Notes: generated by a model not told the origin, from the letters alone. Positions 9,844 to 20,661 are shown, counted from the first letter of the stretch. The stretch is DNA of 64,000 nt from Gammaproteobacteria bacterium (GCA_030426355.1 JAUHYQ010000002.1:496001-560000); one strand, 5' to 3'. Translations and numbers: made by a program.

Positions 9844-11181
9844 TTGGCCGCTCCTTCCCACTCTTCTGAATCCGTCCCGCTGCTTGTGCCACGGTCGGAG
9901 CACAATATCAGTCGCGCCAATATTTCCAGCGCGGCGCTCAAAGTGCTCTATCGCCTGCGCGAAGGCGGCTTTGAGGCCTATCTGGTCGGCGGCAGCGTCC
10001 GCGATCTGCTGTTGGGCGGGCATCCGAAGGATTTCGACATTGCAACCGATGCAACGCCGGAGCAGGTTCACGGATTATTCAACAATTCGCGCCTTATAGG
10101 GCGTCGTTTCCGCCTGGTGCACGTGCGTTTTGGCCGGGAAATTATTGAAGTGGCGACTTTTCGCGCGGCGGCCGGTCATGATGATGATGATCATGAAATC
10201 GCCGAAGGCAGCGGTCGGGTGTTGCGCGATAACGTATGGGGAACCCTCGAAGACGATGCCTTGCGGCGCGACTTTACGGTGAACTCGCTGTACTACGGCA
10301 TCGGGGATTTCGCGATTAGGGATTACGCCGGGGGTGTAGCGGACATAGCCGCGCGCCAACTGCGCCTGATCGGTGATCCAGAGCAGAGGTATCGAGAGGA
10401 TCCGGTGCGCATGCTGCGCGCGGCTCGGTTTGCGGCCAAACTGGATTTCGAGATCGAAGCCGATACCGCGGCCCCGATAGAAAGGCTGGCCGGCTTGCTG
10501 GACAATATTCCGGCGGCACGCCTGTTCGATGAATTTGGCAAATTATTCCAGTCGGGCCATGCCTATGCGTCCTGGCAGCAATTGCAGAAATACGACCTGA
10601 CCCGCCACCTGCTCCCGCTGACCCATATGTGGCTGAACAACGATCCGGAGGGTTCACGCCGGCGTTTTATAGAGCAGGCGCTGCGCAACACCGATGAGCG
10701 CGTGGCCACCGACAAACCCATAACACCCATGTTTTTATTCGCAATTTTTCTGTGGGGGCCGGTGTCGGGCCGGGCGCGGCAGCTTACAGAAGAGGAGCAA
10801 ATGTCTGACGTGCAGGCACTGGCGCTCGCGGGTGCCGAGTTAATGGCGATGCAGTGCCAGCGCATTGCCGTTCCCAAGCGCTTTTCATTGCCGATGCGCG
10901 AGATTATCCAGATGCAGCCACGCTTCGCCCGCCGCACCGGGAAGCGCGTACAGTCGTTTCTTGGCCATCGGCGTTTTCGTGCCGCTTATGACCTGTATGT
11001 GCTGCGCGGGTTGCTCGGCGAAGTCAGTGACGAAGAGTTGGCCTGGTGGACCGAAGTGCAGCAGGGCGTGGCTGTGGGTGAAGGCGATGGCGGCGACGAC
11101 GACACTTTCGGACGGGGCAAAAAAAGGTCGAAAAAGACTGTCAGAAAGCGCCCCCGTAAGCGCAGTAAAAAGAAAGAATAG
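9844..11181 (+). CDS. pcnB: Poly(A) polymerase I
   Basis: VLYRLREGGFEAYLVGGSVRDLLLGGHPKDFDIATDATPEQV nucleotidyltransferase signature; basic C-terminal tail. Confidence 0.95.
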   Translation: MAAPSHSSESVPLLVPRSEHNISRANISSAALKVLYRLREGGFEAYLVGGSVRDLLLGGHPKDFDIATDATPEQVHGLFNNSRLIGRRFRLVHVRFGREIIEVATFRAAAGHDDDDHEIAEGSGRVLRDNVWGTLEDDALRRDFTVNSLYYGIGDFAIRDYAGGVADIAARQLRLIGDPEQRYREDPVRMLRAARFAAKLDFEIEADTAAPIERLAGLLDNIPAARLFDEFGKLFQSGHAYASWQQLQKYDLTRHLLPLTHMWLNNDPEGSRRRFIEQALRNTDERVATDKPITPMFLFAIFLWGPVSGRARQLTEEEQMSDVQALALAGAELMAMQCQRIAVPKRFSLPMREIIQMQPRFARRTGKRVQSFLGHRRFRAAYDLYVLRGLLGEVSDEELAWWTEVQQGVAVGEGDGGDDDTFGRGKKRSKKTVRKRPRKRSKKKE

Positions 11182-11235
11182 TATTAATTTCAATAACTAA
11201 AAAACCATTTTTAACTAGTATTCTGGATAATATTC

Positions 11236-11748
11236 ATGGCAGAGCGACCGGTTTGGATACCGGCTTACATCGGCGTGGGCAGCAATCTTCATGACCCGGC
11301 GGCACAGGTGGCTCGGGCATGCGAGGCACTGGCTGACCTGCCGCAGACACGCCTGATGGCGTTGTCCCCCAGCTACAGCAATCCGCCGATGGGCCCACAG
11401 GACCAACCCGATTACGTGAATGCAGTCGCGGGGCTGCTGACCCGGCTGCCGGCGCGCACTTTGCTCCTCGAATTGCAGAAACTGGAGGCAGCGCTGGGGC
11501 GGATGCGCAAGGCGGGCGATCGCTGGGGGCCGCGCGTGATTGACCTTGATTTGCTGATGCACGGCTTTAGCCGCGAGGCCACGACTGAATTAACGTTGCC
11601 GCATCCGGGCATTTCGGAACGAAATTTTGTATTGTTTCCGCTGTGCGACATTGCGCCAATGCTGGTTGTGCCGGGGCAGGGTACGGTGGCAAGGTTGGCG
11701 GCGGCAGCCGACCACAGTGGTTTGATTGCATTGAGTCCGACGGGTTAG
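11236..11748 (+). CDS. folK: 2-amino-4-hydroxy-6-hydroxymethyldihydropteridine diphosphokinase
   Basis: AYIGVGSNLHDP..., RWGPRVIDLDLLMHG, LPHPGISERNFVLFPL motifs. Confidence 0.95.
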   Translation: MAERPVWIPAYIGVGSNLHDPAAQVARACEALADLPQTRLMALSPSYSNPPMGPQDQPDYVNAVAGLLTRLPARTLLLELQKLEAALGRMRKAGDRWGPRVIDLDLLMHGFSREATTELTLPHPGISERNFVLFPLCDIAPMLVVPGQGTVARLAAAADHSGLIALSPTG

Positions 11749-11806
11749 CGGCCAGAGCGGCGCGTACTCGGTTTCAACAAGAACAAAACAAGAAAATAAC
11801 TGAAAC

Positions 11807-12454
11807 ATGGCTAATTCCCGTTACATAGCGATTGAAGGGCCGATCGGGGTCGGAAAGACCAGTCTGGCGCAACGACTTGCCAGGGAGCTGGACGGCGAAC
11901 TGGTGCTGGAAGAAGCGGGTGCTAACCCTTTTCTTGAGCGTTTTTATGCAGATCCGCGCGGTGCAGCCCTGCCGGCGCAGCTGTTTTTTCTGTTTCAGCG
12001 GGCCCGCCAGCTTGATCAACTTGCTCAGGCGGACATGTTCAGCGATCTGCGCGTCGCGGATTTCCTGATGGCCAAGGATCGCCTGTTTGCGCAAATAACG
12101 CTGGACCGGGACGAACTCGATTTGTACGAGAAAATATATGCGGCAACGGAATTCAAGGCGCCAGTGCCGGATCTGGTGGTGTATTTGCAGGCGCCGGTCG
12201 ACACGCTGCTGTTCAGAATCGCCCGCCGAGGCATACACTATGAGCAGTCGATAGGGCGGCGTTATCTGGAGCGTCTCACCGACGCGTACTCGCAGTACTT
12301 TCATCAATACGACGAGTCGCCGTTACTGATCGTGAACGCGGCCACAATTGACCCCGTTAACAACCAGCTGCATTTTGAATTGCTGCTGGACGAGATCAAT
12401 AGTGCGCGCAGCGGCCGGCAGTTCTTTAATCCGCTGGTGTCTGCGTTCGCCTGA
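11807..12454 (+). CDS. Deoxynucleoside kinase family protein
   Basis: RYIAIEGPIGVGKTSLAQRLA P-loop; DLVVYLQAPVDTLLFRIARRG; located between folK and panB. Confidence 0.88.
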   Translation: MANSRYIAIEGPIGVGKTSLAQRLARELDGELVLEEAGANPFLERFYADPRGAALPAQLFFLFQRARQLDQLAQADMFSDLRVADFLMAKDRLFAQITLDRDELDLYEKIYAATEFKAPVPDLVVYLQAPVDTLLFRIARRGIHYEQSIGRRYLERLTDAYSQYFHQYDESPLLIVNAATIDPVNNQLHFELLLDEINSARSGRQFFNPLVSAFA

Positions 12455-12482
12455 TCAAATCTTGCACCGCTAGAGTTCACTT

Positions 12483-13313
12483 ATGTATGCACAACTTCAA
12501 CAACGCGGTATGGATCGTCCACCGGTCAATGTATCGACGTTGCGGCAAATGAAAGCCGACAAACAGCCTATCGCCTGCCTCACGGCGTACGACGCCAGTT
12601 TCGCCTGGCTGGTTGATCAGGCCGGTACGGATCTGGTGCTGGTCGGCGATTCGCTCGGCATGGTGGTGCAGGGGCATGACACGACCGTGCCGGTGACGGT
12701 GGACGATATGATCTACCACACCCAGCTCGTTTCCCGCGGATTGTCACGTGCTTTTCTCGTTGCCGATATGCCGTTCATGAGTTACACCAGTCCGCAGCAG
12801 GCGCTGGAGAACTCCGTGCGGTTGATGCAGGAAGGGGCCGCGATGATGGTGAAACTGGAAGGCGGTTCCAGTCAGATACGGATTGTCGAATACCTCGCGC
12901 TGCACGACATCCCGGTATGCGCGCATCTGGGTTTGAAGCCGCAGTCAGTTCACAAGATTGGCGGTTTCAAGGTTCAGGGCCGGGACGCAACGCAGGCCCG
13001 GCAAATGGCTGCGGATGCAAAAGCGTTGCAGGATGCAGGCGCAGACATTGTGCTGCTGGAGTGTGTGCCAAGTGAAGTTGGCAAGCAGGTTACGGAGTCA
13101 CTCGACGTGCCGGTCATCGGTATTGGCGCGGGCCCGGAAGTGGACGGTCAGATACTGGTGCTCTATGACATTCTGGGGATTACCCAGGGGCGGATGCCGC
13201 GGTTTGTGCATAACTACATGAACGAAACCGGTGACATCAGCGGCGCTATTGCCGCCTATGTCGAGGCAGTAAAAGCGCGTACTTATCCTGCGCCCGAGCA
13301 CTGTTTTTCCTGA
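12483..13313 (+). CDS. panB: 3-methyl-2-oxobutanoate hydroxymethyltransferase
   Basis: LTAYDASFAWLVDQAGTDLVLVGDSLGMVVQGHDTT; followed by panC. Confidence 0.96.
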   Translation: MYAQLQQRGMDRPPVNVSTLRQMKADKQPIACLTAYDASFAWLVDQAGTDLVLVGDSLGMVVQGHDTTVPVTVDDMIYHTQLVSRGLSRAFLVADMPFMSYTSPQQALENSVRLMQEGAAMMVKLEGGSSQIRIVEYLALHDIPVCAHLGLKPQSVHKIGGFKVQGRDATQARQMAADAKALQDAGADIVLLECVPSEVGKQVTESLDVPVIGIGAGPEVDGQILVLYDILGITQGRMPRFVHNYMNETGDISGAIAAYVEAVKARTYPAPEHCFS

Positions 13314-13370
13314 TTTGTCCGTCTCTCTGCTGCGTGCAGAATATATTTCAGCGCTACCCGGAAGCAGATT

Positions 13371-14225
13371 TTGCAAAACATTAAAACCGTCACGAAGATG
13401 CGCGCGCATTTGGCCGCCTGGCGCGAGGCGGGCGACTCAATCGCCTTCGTTCCGACCATGGGCAATCTGCACGCCGGCCACATGAGTTTGGTCGAGCTTG
13501 CTTCGCAGCATGCCGAGCACGTGGTTGTCAGCATTTTTGTTAACCCGACTCAGTTTGGTCCGGGCGAGGATTTTGCTCGCTATCCGCGCACCCCTGAAAG
13601 TGACGTGCGGCGACTGAAACGTGCGGGGGTTGACGCGCTGTTTATTCCGTCCGATGCGGAGATGTACCCGAACGGTATAGATGCGGCGACGCAGGTTAAC
13701 GTGCCCGCTGTGTCGGAAATCCTTGAGGGCGAGCATCGGCCCGGGCATTTCGCAGGCGTCGCTTCAGTCGTTTGCCGATTGTTAAATATCTGCCAGCCGG
13801 ATGTTGCCGTGTTCGGTCAGAAGGATTATCAGCAACTGGTGGTATTGCGGCAGATGGTGCGAGATCTCCACATGCCGGTTAAGGTGCTGGCCGGTCCCAC
13901 CAAGCGTGCAGAAAACGGTTTGGCATTAAGCTCGCGCAACCAATATCTGAACGCGCGACAAAAAGATCAGGCCGGAGCGATTTACGGGGCGTTGTCAGCG
14001 GTGGGCAGCGCCATCGAAAAGGGCCGTTCGGATTGGGCGGAACTTGAGGCGGAAGGGTGGCGGCAACTCGAATCTGCCGGCCTTCACCCGGAGTATTTTG
14101 CGGTGCGCCGGGCGGTCAACTTGTCGAAGGTTGAGACTGTTCATCAGAATTTGGTGGTGCTGGCCGCAGTGCGGCTGGGCGACGTGCGCCTGATCGATAA
14201 TTTACTTGTCGCGCGCCCGGCTTAA
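13371..14225 (+). CDS. panC: Pantoate-beta-alanine ligase
   Basis: FVPTMGNLHAGHMSLVELA; FVNPTQFGPGEDFARYPRT; VFGQKDYQQL. Confidence 0.96.
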   Translation: MQNIKTVTKMRAHLAAWREAGDSIAFVPTMGNLHAGHMSLVELASQHAEHVVVSIFVNPTQFGPGEDFARYPRTPESDVRRLKRAGVDALFIPSDAEMYPNGIDAATQVNVPAVSEILEGEHRPGHFAGVASVVCRLLNICQPDVAVFGQKDYQQLVVLRQMVRDLHMPVKVLAGPTKRAENGLALSSRNQYLNARQKDQAGAIYGALSAVGSAIEKGRSDWAELEAEGWRQLESAGLHPEYFAVRRAVNLSKVETVHQNLVVLAAVRLGDVRLIDNLLVARPA

Positions 14226-15310
14226 GCAGCGCCGTGTTCTGCAAGCGCCCAGGCCACGTGCTCGCGCACCAGTGCTGAGGGGTCGTCGGCGCGCTGGCGC
14301 AAAGCCGCTACCGTGTCGGGGGAGGTGGGTGCGTTGCCCAGCGCTACTGCTATGTTGCGCAGCCAGCGTTCGTAGCCGATGCGTCGAATAGCGCTGCCGG
14401 CGGTTTTTTTCAACCAGTGTGCTTCGCTCCATTCGAACAAGGTGGTCAGTTGCACATTGTCCAGCCCGTGCCGGGGGGCGAAGTCTTTTTCTGCAGTTGG
14501 CCGGGCAAATTTATTCCACGGGCAATACAACTGACAGTCATCGCAGCCGTAAATGCGATTGCCGATGGCTTTGCGAAATTCCATCGGTATGGCGCCCTTT
14601 AGCTCAATGGTCAGATACGAAATGCAACGGCGCGCGTCCAGCTCAAAGGGCGCGACGATAGCCTGTGTCGGACAGACATCAATGCAGGTGCGGCAAGTGC
14701 CGCAGTGTTCTGCGGCAGCCTGGTCGGCGTGCAAAGGTAAATCGGTGTAAATCTCACCGAGAAAAAACCACGAGCCCGCATTCTTGTTAATCACGTTGGT
14801 GTGTTTGCCGATCCAGCCGAGCCCGGCATTTCTGGCCAGGGGTTTTTCCAGGACCGGCGCACTGTCGCTGAAAACCCGGTAGCCGTATTCACCCACTGCC
14901 GCATGGATACGATCCGCCAGTTTTTGCAGGCGGTTACGCACGACTTTGTGGTAATCGCGACCGAGGGCATACCGGGAGATGTAGGCCATTTCGGGTTGTT
15001 CCAGCAGTGCCTCGGGCTGTTGGGTTTCGGCGGGCAGGTAGTCCATGCGCACCGAGATCACACTGACTGTGCCGCCGACCAGATCGGCGGGGCGGCTCCG
15101 GCGGGTGCCATGCCGCTCCATGTACTGCATTTCACCGTGACGCTGGCGCTTTAGCCATGCGAGCAAGTGCTGTTCATCGCGGGCGAGCTCTATGCCGGCA
15201 ATACCCGCTTGCTGAAATCCGAGCTCGGCTGCCCAGACCTTGATCTGTTCGGCAAAGGCCGGGCGGCTCAACGATTCTTTATGGTTCATAATCGGGCATA
15301 AAAGCGTCAC
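14222..15310 (-). CDS. queG: Epoxyqueuosine reductase
   Basis: CGTCRTCIDVCPTQAI and CDDCQLYCPWNKFA Fe-S motifs; MDYLPAE; HEAT-like C-terminus. Confidence 0.94.
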   Translation of the reverse strand: MTLLCPIMNHKESLSRPAFAEQIKVWAAELGFQQAGIAGIELARDEQHLLAWLKRQRHGEMQYMERHGTRRSRPADLVGGTVSVISVRMDYLPAETQQPEALLEQPEMAYISRYALGRDYHKVVRNRLQKLADRIHAAVGEYGYRVFSDSAPVLEKPLARNAGLGWIGKHTNVINKNAGSWFFLGEIYTDLPLHADQAAAEHCGTCRTCIDVCPTQAIVAPFELDARRCISYLTIELKGAIPMEFRKAIGNRIYGCDDCQLYCPWNKFARPTAEKDFAPRHGLDNVQLTTLFEWSEAHWLKKTAGSAIRRIGYERWLRNIAVALGNAPTSPDTVAALRQRADDPSALVREHVAWALAEHGAA

Positions 15311-15312
15311 GG

Positions 15313-16818
15313 ATGCTCAGTATAATCGCCCGCATGGATGCAAACGGACAATGGGTCTACACACCGGATAAGGTACGCGAACTCGATCGCATTGCCATCG
15401 AGGAGCAGGGCATCGCCGGTTATACATTAATGCGGCGAGCCGGCCAGTTCGCATTCGATACTATCCGCGAGCGCAACCCGGCGGCGCATCATTGGATTAT
15501 TTACTGCGGCAGTGGAAACAATGCCGGTGACGGCTACGTCATCGGTCGTCTGGCATTGGAAAGTGAACTCCACGTTGTAGTCGTTGCCGTTGGCGAACCG
15601 GACCGTCTCGGCGGAGATGCTGCCCGCGCCTGTCAGGATTACATCGCGGCGGGCGGCAAAGTACAGAGCTTCAGCGAGGTAGCGCCCGCGGCAGGCGATC
15701 TGGTGATCGATGCGTTGCTGGGAACCGGACTCCAGCGGCCGCTGCAGGGTGTTTATGCCGAGGCCGTATCTGCCATTAATGCGTCTGGGCTGCCGGTTGT
15801 GGCGGTCGACATTCCTACAGGCCTGAACGGCACCGACGGTCAGGTGATGGGTGACTGCGTGCATGCTGCGCTCACCGTCACTTTCGTCGGTTTGAAGCAG
15901 GGGCTTTTTTTAGGGGCGGGTCCGTCCGTGTGCGGTGAACTGTGTTTCAGTGACCTGCGCATTGCGCCAGTTGCCGCAGACCGAGTTGGTCCGGTGCTGC
16001 GCTGCGTGGGCGACCGTGAACGCCGCCGTCATCTGCCGGGGCGCAACCGCGCCGCCCACAAAGGCGATTTCGGTCACGTGCTGGTGGTGGGTGGCAACCA
16101 CGGTATGGGTGGTGCAGTGAGGCTTGCAGGCAGCGCCGCTTTGCGCACCGGGGCAGGTCTGGTAAGCGTTGCGACGCGCGCCGACAACGTTAGCGCCGTT
16201 ATTGCCGGCAGGCCCGAATTGATGTGTCGCGGTGTGCCCGATGCTGACGGTTTAAATGATCTGCTGGCGCGCGCCAGCGTAGTCGCTATCGGGCCCGGGC
16301 TGGGTCAGGATAGCTGGGCCAGCGACTTATTGGCGCGGGTACTGGCCAGCGACTTGCCTCTGGTGCTAGACGCGGATGCGCTCAACCTGCTGGCTATCAA
16401 CCCGCACCGGCGCGAAAACTGGGTACTGACACCGCACCCGGGCGAAGCAGGCCGGTTGCTGGGTATCTCAACTCAGGCCGTTCAGGTGGACCGTGTCGGG
16501 GCGCTACTCGAGTTGCAACGGCGCTATGGCGGTGTGGTGTTGTTAAAGGGTGCGGGAACACTGGTGACGGGCCAACCGGTGCCGTGGTTAATTACCGCCG
16601 GCAACCCCGGCATGTCCAGTGCCGGTATGGGCGACGTGTTGACCGGCGTTACAGCGGCGGTTTTGGCTCAATGTTCCGGTAAAGACCCTGCGACACTGGT
16701 CGCATTGGCCGCGTGGCTGCATGCAAGCGCCGGTGATCGCGCGGCGCGAGCTGGCGAACGTGGGCTGCTGGCCGGTGATGTGGTGCAGGAGTTGCGCGCT
16801 TGTCTGAACGGAAAGTAA
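15313..16818 (+). CDS. nnr: Bifunctional NAD(P)H-hydrate repair enzyme (epimerase + ADP/ATP-dependent dehydratase)
   Basis: YjeF N-domain (IYCGSGNNAGDGYVIGRLA) plus carbohydrate-kinase-like C-domain (TPHPGEAGRLL, GNPGMSSAGMGDVLTG). Confidence 0.93.
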   Translation: MLSIIARMDANGQWVYTPDKVRELDRIAIEEQGIAGYTLMRRAGQFAFDTIRERNPAAHHWIIYCGSGNNAGDGYVIGRLALESELHVVVVAVGEPDRLGGDAARACQDYIAAGGKVQSFSEVAPAAGDLVIDALLGTGLQRPLQGVYAEAVSAINASGLPVVAVDIPTGLNGTDGQVMGDCVHAALTVTFVGLKQGLFLGAGPSVCGELCFSDLRIAPVAADRVGPVLRCVGDRERRRHLPGRNRAAHKGDFGHVLVVGGNHGMGGAVRLAGSAALRTGAGLVSVATRADNVSAVIAGRPELMCRGVPDADGLNDLLARASVVAIGPGLGQDSWASDLLARVLASDLPLVLDADALNLLAINPHRRENWVLTPHPGEAGRLLGISTQAVQVDRVGALLELQRRYGGVVLLKGAGTLVTGQPVPWLITAGNPGMSSAGMGDVLTGVTAAVLAQCSGKDPATLVALAAWLHASAGDRAARAGERGLLAGDVVQELRACLNGK

Positions 16819-17276
16819 TCACGGTCATGCTCACCTCGGCAGCAGCAACCGAGGCGGCCGGCGCGGCGCTTGCCCGCGCGGTGGTGAACGCCGAGCAGGC
16901 CTGCATATATCTGCGCGGCGAGCTGGGAGCCGGGAAAACAACCTTTGCGCGCGGCTTTCTCGCCGGTCTTGGTCACGCAGGTCGGGTGCCGAGTCCGACG
17001 TACACCCTCGTCGAACCCTACGACGTCGCCGGGCGGCGCGTGTGGCACCTGGATTTATACCGCCTCGGCGACGGTGCGGAGCTGGAGTATCTGGGGCTGG
17101 ATGAAATGGCGGGGCCCGGCGGCTTGCTGCTGATTGAGTGGCCTGAGCGTGGCTTAAACTATTTGCCTGGCGATGACTTATTAATAGAACTTAAAGTGAT
17201 CCCTGAAGGGCGATCGCTGGCCATTACGCCCCGCAGCGGCGTCGGCAAGGCCATTCTGAGGGCGCTGGATATTTAG
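16800..17276 (+). CDS. tsaE: tRNA (adenosine(37)-N6)-threonylcarbamoyltransferase complex ATPase TsaE
   Basis: YLRGELGAGKTTFARGFLAGLGHAGRVPSPTYTLVEPY; overlaps nnr. Confidence 0.94.
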   Translation: MSERKVITVMLTSAAATEAAGAALARAVVNAEQACIYLRGELGAGKTTFARGFLAGLGHAGRVPSPTYTLVEPYDVAGRRVWHLDLYRLGDGAELEYLGLDEMAGPGGLLLIEWPERGLNYLPGDDLLIELKVIPEGRSLAITPRSGVGKAILRALDI

Positions 17277-17407
17277 TGCCGATGCCCGGGCGAGCACTTA
17301 TAAACAAAGGGTTTCAGGGGCTTTATGCCTATCGCATCTAGCAAAGGGCGCTATCTTGCTAATTTAATGGTAATTACTGACGCCAATTTCTTGGATATTT
17401 TGTCAAA

Positions 17408-18778
17408 TTGCGTATACTTCTGGGCATCGCCTTGGGGGACGAAGGGATGCGTAGCTTCAGGATGACCGTCGGATTGTATGCGCTGCTGCTGGCGTCGACG
17501 CTGGCTGCCCAGCCGGTTCAGGTTAAAGATGTGCGCATCGCGCATACCGGTGATCGCACGCGTATTGTGCTGGATCTCGACAGCGCGGCCGACCATAACC
17601 TCTTTACGCTGGCCAATCCCAACCGCGTGGTCGTGGATATCGCCAGCGCCCGCTTTTCCGGCAACGGCACAACATTGCCAACCGCCATAGGTCTGGTGGG
17701 CAATATTCGGGCTGCGAATCGCGACAACGGAATAGCCCGCCTGGTGCTGGATCTTGACGAGGCAGTGCGGCCCAAGAGCTTTGATTTGCAGCCGGGTGCC
17801 GGCTACGGGCATCGCCTGGTGGTGGATTTGTACGCGCTGGATGCCCAGCCTGCTGCTGTAAAAACGTCACCGCGCAAATCGCAGGTGCGCGATTTGGTGG
17901 TGGCGATTGATGCGGGTCACGGGGGTAAGGATCCCGGTGCTCGCGGTAGTGGCGGGCTGCTCGAGAAGGATGCAGTGCTGGACATCAGTAAGCGGCTTGC
18001 CAGTCTGATCGAGGCCGAGCCGGGCATGCGACCGTATCTGACGCGCAAGGGCGACAGCTTCCTGAAGCTCGGTGAGCGCATGCGACGCGCACAAAATGCT
18101 GGCGCGGATTTATTCATTTCCATACATGCCGATGCTTTTAGCGACCGGAACGTGCGCGGCGCCTCAGTGTATGTGCTATCCAATAAGGGAGCCTCGGACG
18201 AGGCTGCTCACCTGCTGGCGGCGCGCGAGAACGCTGCCGATACTGTGGGCGGTGTAACGCTCAATGATAAGGACGATACGCTCGCCGCGGTGCTGGTGGA
18301 TTTGTCGCAAAACGCCTCGCTGGAGGCCAGTATTGAGGTAGGCGATTTGCTGATCGGTGAGTTGTCACGCGTTGGCAAAGTGCGCAGGCCCACGGTTCAA
18401 AAGGCCGGCTTTAAAGTGCTGAAGTCAGCCGATATTCCCTCGGTACTGATCGAAACTGCGTTTATTTCCAACGCGCATGACGAAAGCAATCTGCGCAGCG
18501 TGCAATACCAGCAGCGGCTGGCGAGCGCGATGCACAACGGCATACGTAACTATTTTTATGCCAATCCCCCCGAGGGCACCCGCGTGGCGGTGCTGGCGCG
18601 CCAGCAAAAACAGAGTCGTGAGCACATCATCCGTCAAGGGGATACGCTAAGCGGCATTGCGCAACGCTACAACGTGAGCGTATCGGGGCTGCGCGCAGCC
18701 AATCAGCTGAACACCAGCAATATTCGTATCGGGCAGGTATTGCGCATACCGCCGGCGCAAGGTGCCCGCGGCATCTGA
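17408..18778 (+). CDS. N-acetylmuramoyl-L-alanine amidase with AMIN and LysM domains
   Basis: AMIN domain, VVAIDAGHGGKDPGARG amidase_3 motif, C-terminal LysM (HIIRQGDTLSGIAQRYNVSVSGLRAANQL). Confidence 0.93.
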   Translation: MRILLGIALGDEGMRSFRMTVGLYALLLASTLAAQPVQVKDVRIAHTGDRTRIVLDLDSAADHNLFTLANPNRVVVDIASARFSGNGTTLPTAIGLVGNIRAANRDNGIARLVLDLDEAVRPKSFDLQPGAGYGHRLVVDLYALDAQPAAVKTSPRKSQVRDLVVAIDAGHGGKDPGARGSGGLLEKDAVLDISKRLASLIEAEPGMRPYLTRKGDSFLKLGERMRRAQNAGADLFISIHADAFSDRNVRGASVYVLSNKGASDEAAHLLAARENAADTVGGVTLNDKDDTLAAVLVDLSQNASLEASIEVGDLLIGELSRVGKVRRPTVQKAGFKVLKSADIPSVLIETAFISNAHDESNLRSVQYQQRLASAMHNGIRNYFYANPPEGTRVAVLARQQKQSREHIIRQGDTLSGIAQRYNVSVSGLRAANQLNTSNIRIGQVLRIPPAQGARGI

Positions 18779-18854
18779 CCGGGCGGAAGTTTGCAACCGG
18801 TGTATTCATGCCCGGGGCATTCAATTAGCGCGGTGATTCTGCAAGAATCGCCGC

Positions 18855-20651
18855 ATGCCTATTACTCAGCTTCCTCCGCAACTTATTAATCAGATCGCTG
18901 CCGGCGAAGTGGTGGAGCGGCCCGCTTCCGTGCTCAAAGAGTTATTGGAGAACAGTCTCGATGCCGGTGCGACCCGGGTCGACGTCGATGTCGAAGAGGG
19001 TGGCATAAAGCTTTGCCGGGTGCGCGATAACGGCATCGGGATACCCGGCAATGAGTTGTCGCTGGCCTTGTCGCGGCATGCCACCAGCAAAATTGCGACG
19101 CTGGATGATCTCGAGCACGTGGCTTCGCTGGGGTTTCGCGGCGAAGCGTTGCCGAGTATTGCATCAGTTTCCAGGCTGACGCTGATTTCCCGGCATCGCG
19201 GTCAGGACACGGGCTGGTCGGTGCAGGGTGACGGTTCGGATGCGGCGGAAACCCCGGTGCCGGCACCCGCGCAGGAAGGCACCTCGGTCGAGGTGCGTGA
19301 CTTGTTTTACAACACACCTGCGCGGCGGCGTTTTCTGCGCACCGCGCGCACGGAATACCAACATGTCGATAAAGTGGCGCGCCAGATTGCACTGAGTCGT
19401 TTCGGCGTCGCGTTTCGGCTCAATCACAATGGCAAGACCATTTTGAATTTACCCGCGGCGGATTCGATCGAACTCGAAGAACAGCGGTTGGCCGCAATTC
19501 TGGGCACAGAGTTTATGGCGCATGCGCTGTATATAGAGCATGTGCACAATGGCATGACCTTGCGCGGCTGGGCCGCGCGGCCGACTTTTTCGCGCAGTCA
19601 GCCCGATTTGCAGCATTTCTTTCTGAACGGCAGGGCCGTGCGTGACAAGGTGATTGTCAGTGCGGTGCGTCAGGCTTATAGAGACGTGCTGTTCCACGGT
19701 CGTCAGCCTGCCTATGTGCTGTACCTCGAAATCGACCCGGCGCTGGTGGACGTAAACGCACACCCGGCGAAACACGAAGTGCGGTTTCGTGACAGTCGCC
19801 CGGTGCATGATTTTGTGCGCCGCACGATTGAGGCGGCACTGGCCGAAACGCGACCCTCGGGTGAGGGTGTGTCCTCATCAGCGCCTGCGGCAATGGGTTT
19901 TGAGGCTGCGCCGGCGGCATACCCCCAGTCATCGCTGCGATTCGGGTCGGGCGGCACTGCCCATACTTATCGCGGGGTTGCAGATTCCCGGGGTGCGGAG
20001 CAACTGGCGCAATTGGCCGCGGAATCATCGGCCGTTTTGCCTGACGGCGACGAGGATGATGTGCCACCACTTGGTTTCGCTATCGCTCATTTGCACGGCG
20101 TTTATATATTGGCGCGTAACCGCGACGGTCTGGTGATTGTCGACGCGCATGCGGCGCATGAGCGGGTGACTTACGAACAACTCAAGCAGGCTGTTGATGA
20201 CGGGCATGGGGTGCAGCGACAACCGCTGCTGATTCCGATGCGCATGAATGTTGCGGAAGCCGAGGCCGACAAGGCCGAAGCGTGCGCAGCGGAGCTGGAA
20301 TCGGTCGGCCTGGTGGTTGATCGCAGTGGCCCCGATCAGCTGACCGTGCGCGAACTTCCAGTACTGCTCGGTCAGGCCGATGCTGAAGGCTTGTTGCGTG
20401 ATGTGCTGAGCGATATGAGTGACGATGATGGTTCGGCCGAACGCGTGGCGGAAGTCCGCAATGAGTTGCTTGCCACCATGGCGTGTCATGGCTCGGTGCG
20501 CGCCAATCGTGCCCTCAGTATTCCCGAGATGAATGCGCTGCTGCGCGCGATGGAGGCGACCGACCGCGCCGACCAGTGCAATCACGGACGGCCAACCTGG
20601 ACGCAGCTCAGCATGCAGGAACTGGATCGCCTGTTTGCTCGCGGACGTTAA
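18855..20651 (+). CDS. mutL: DNA mismatch repair endonuclease MutL
   Basis: QLPPQLINQIAAGEVVERPASVLKELLENSLDAGAT; C-terminal HGRPTW. Confidence 0.97.
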   Translation: MPITQLPPQLINQIAAGEVVERPASVLKELLENSLDAGATRVDVDVEEGGIKLCRVRDNGIGIPGNELSLALSRHATSKIATLDDLEHVASLGFRGEALPSIASVSRLTLISRHRGQDTGWSVQGDGSDAAETPVPAPAQEGTSVEVRDLFYNTPARRRFLRTARTEYQHVDKVARQIALSRFGVAFRLNHNGKTILNLPAADSIELEEQRLAAILGTEFMAHALYIEHVHNGMTLRGWAARPTFSRSQPDLQHFFLNGRAVRDKVIVSAVRQAYRDVLFHGRQPAYVLYLEIDPALVDVNAHPAKHEVRFRDSRPVHDFVRRTIEAALAETRPSGEGVSSSAPAAMGFEAAPAAYPQSSLRFGSGGTAHTYRGVADSRGAEQLAQLAAESSAVLPDGDEDDVPPLGFAIAHLHGVYILARNRDGLVIVDAHAAHERVTYEQLKQAVDDGHGVQRQPLLIPMRMNVAEAEADKAEACAAELESVGLVVDRSGPDQLTVRELPVLLGQADAEGLLRDVLSDMSDDDGSAERVAEVRNELLATMACHGSVRANRALSIPEMNALLRAMEATDRADQCNHGRPTWTQLSMQELDRLFARGR

Positions 20652-20661
20652 TGTTGCCACC

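Noticed and set aside
20533-20661. Upstream extension of the miaA ORF into mutL
   Set aside because: Would overlap mutL by ~120 nt in another frame; MiaA homology begins at VVCLMGPTAAGKT, so the GTG at 20662 is preferred.
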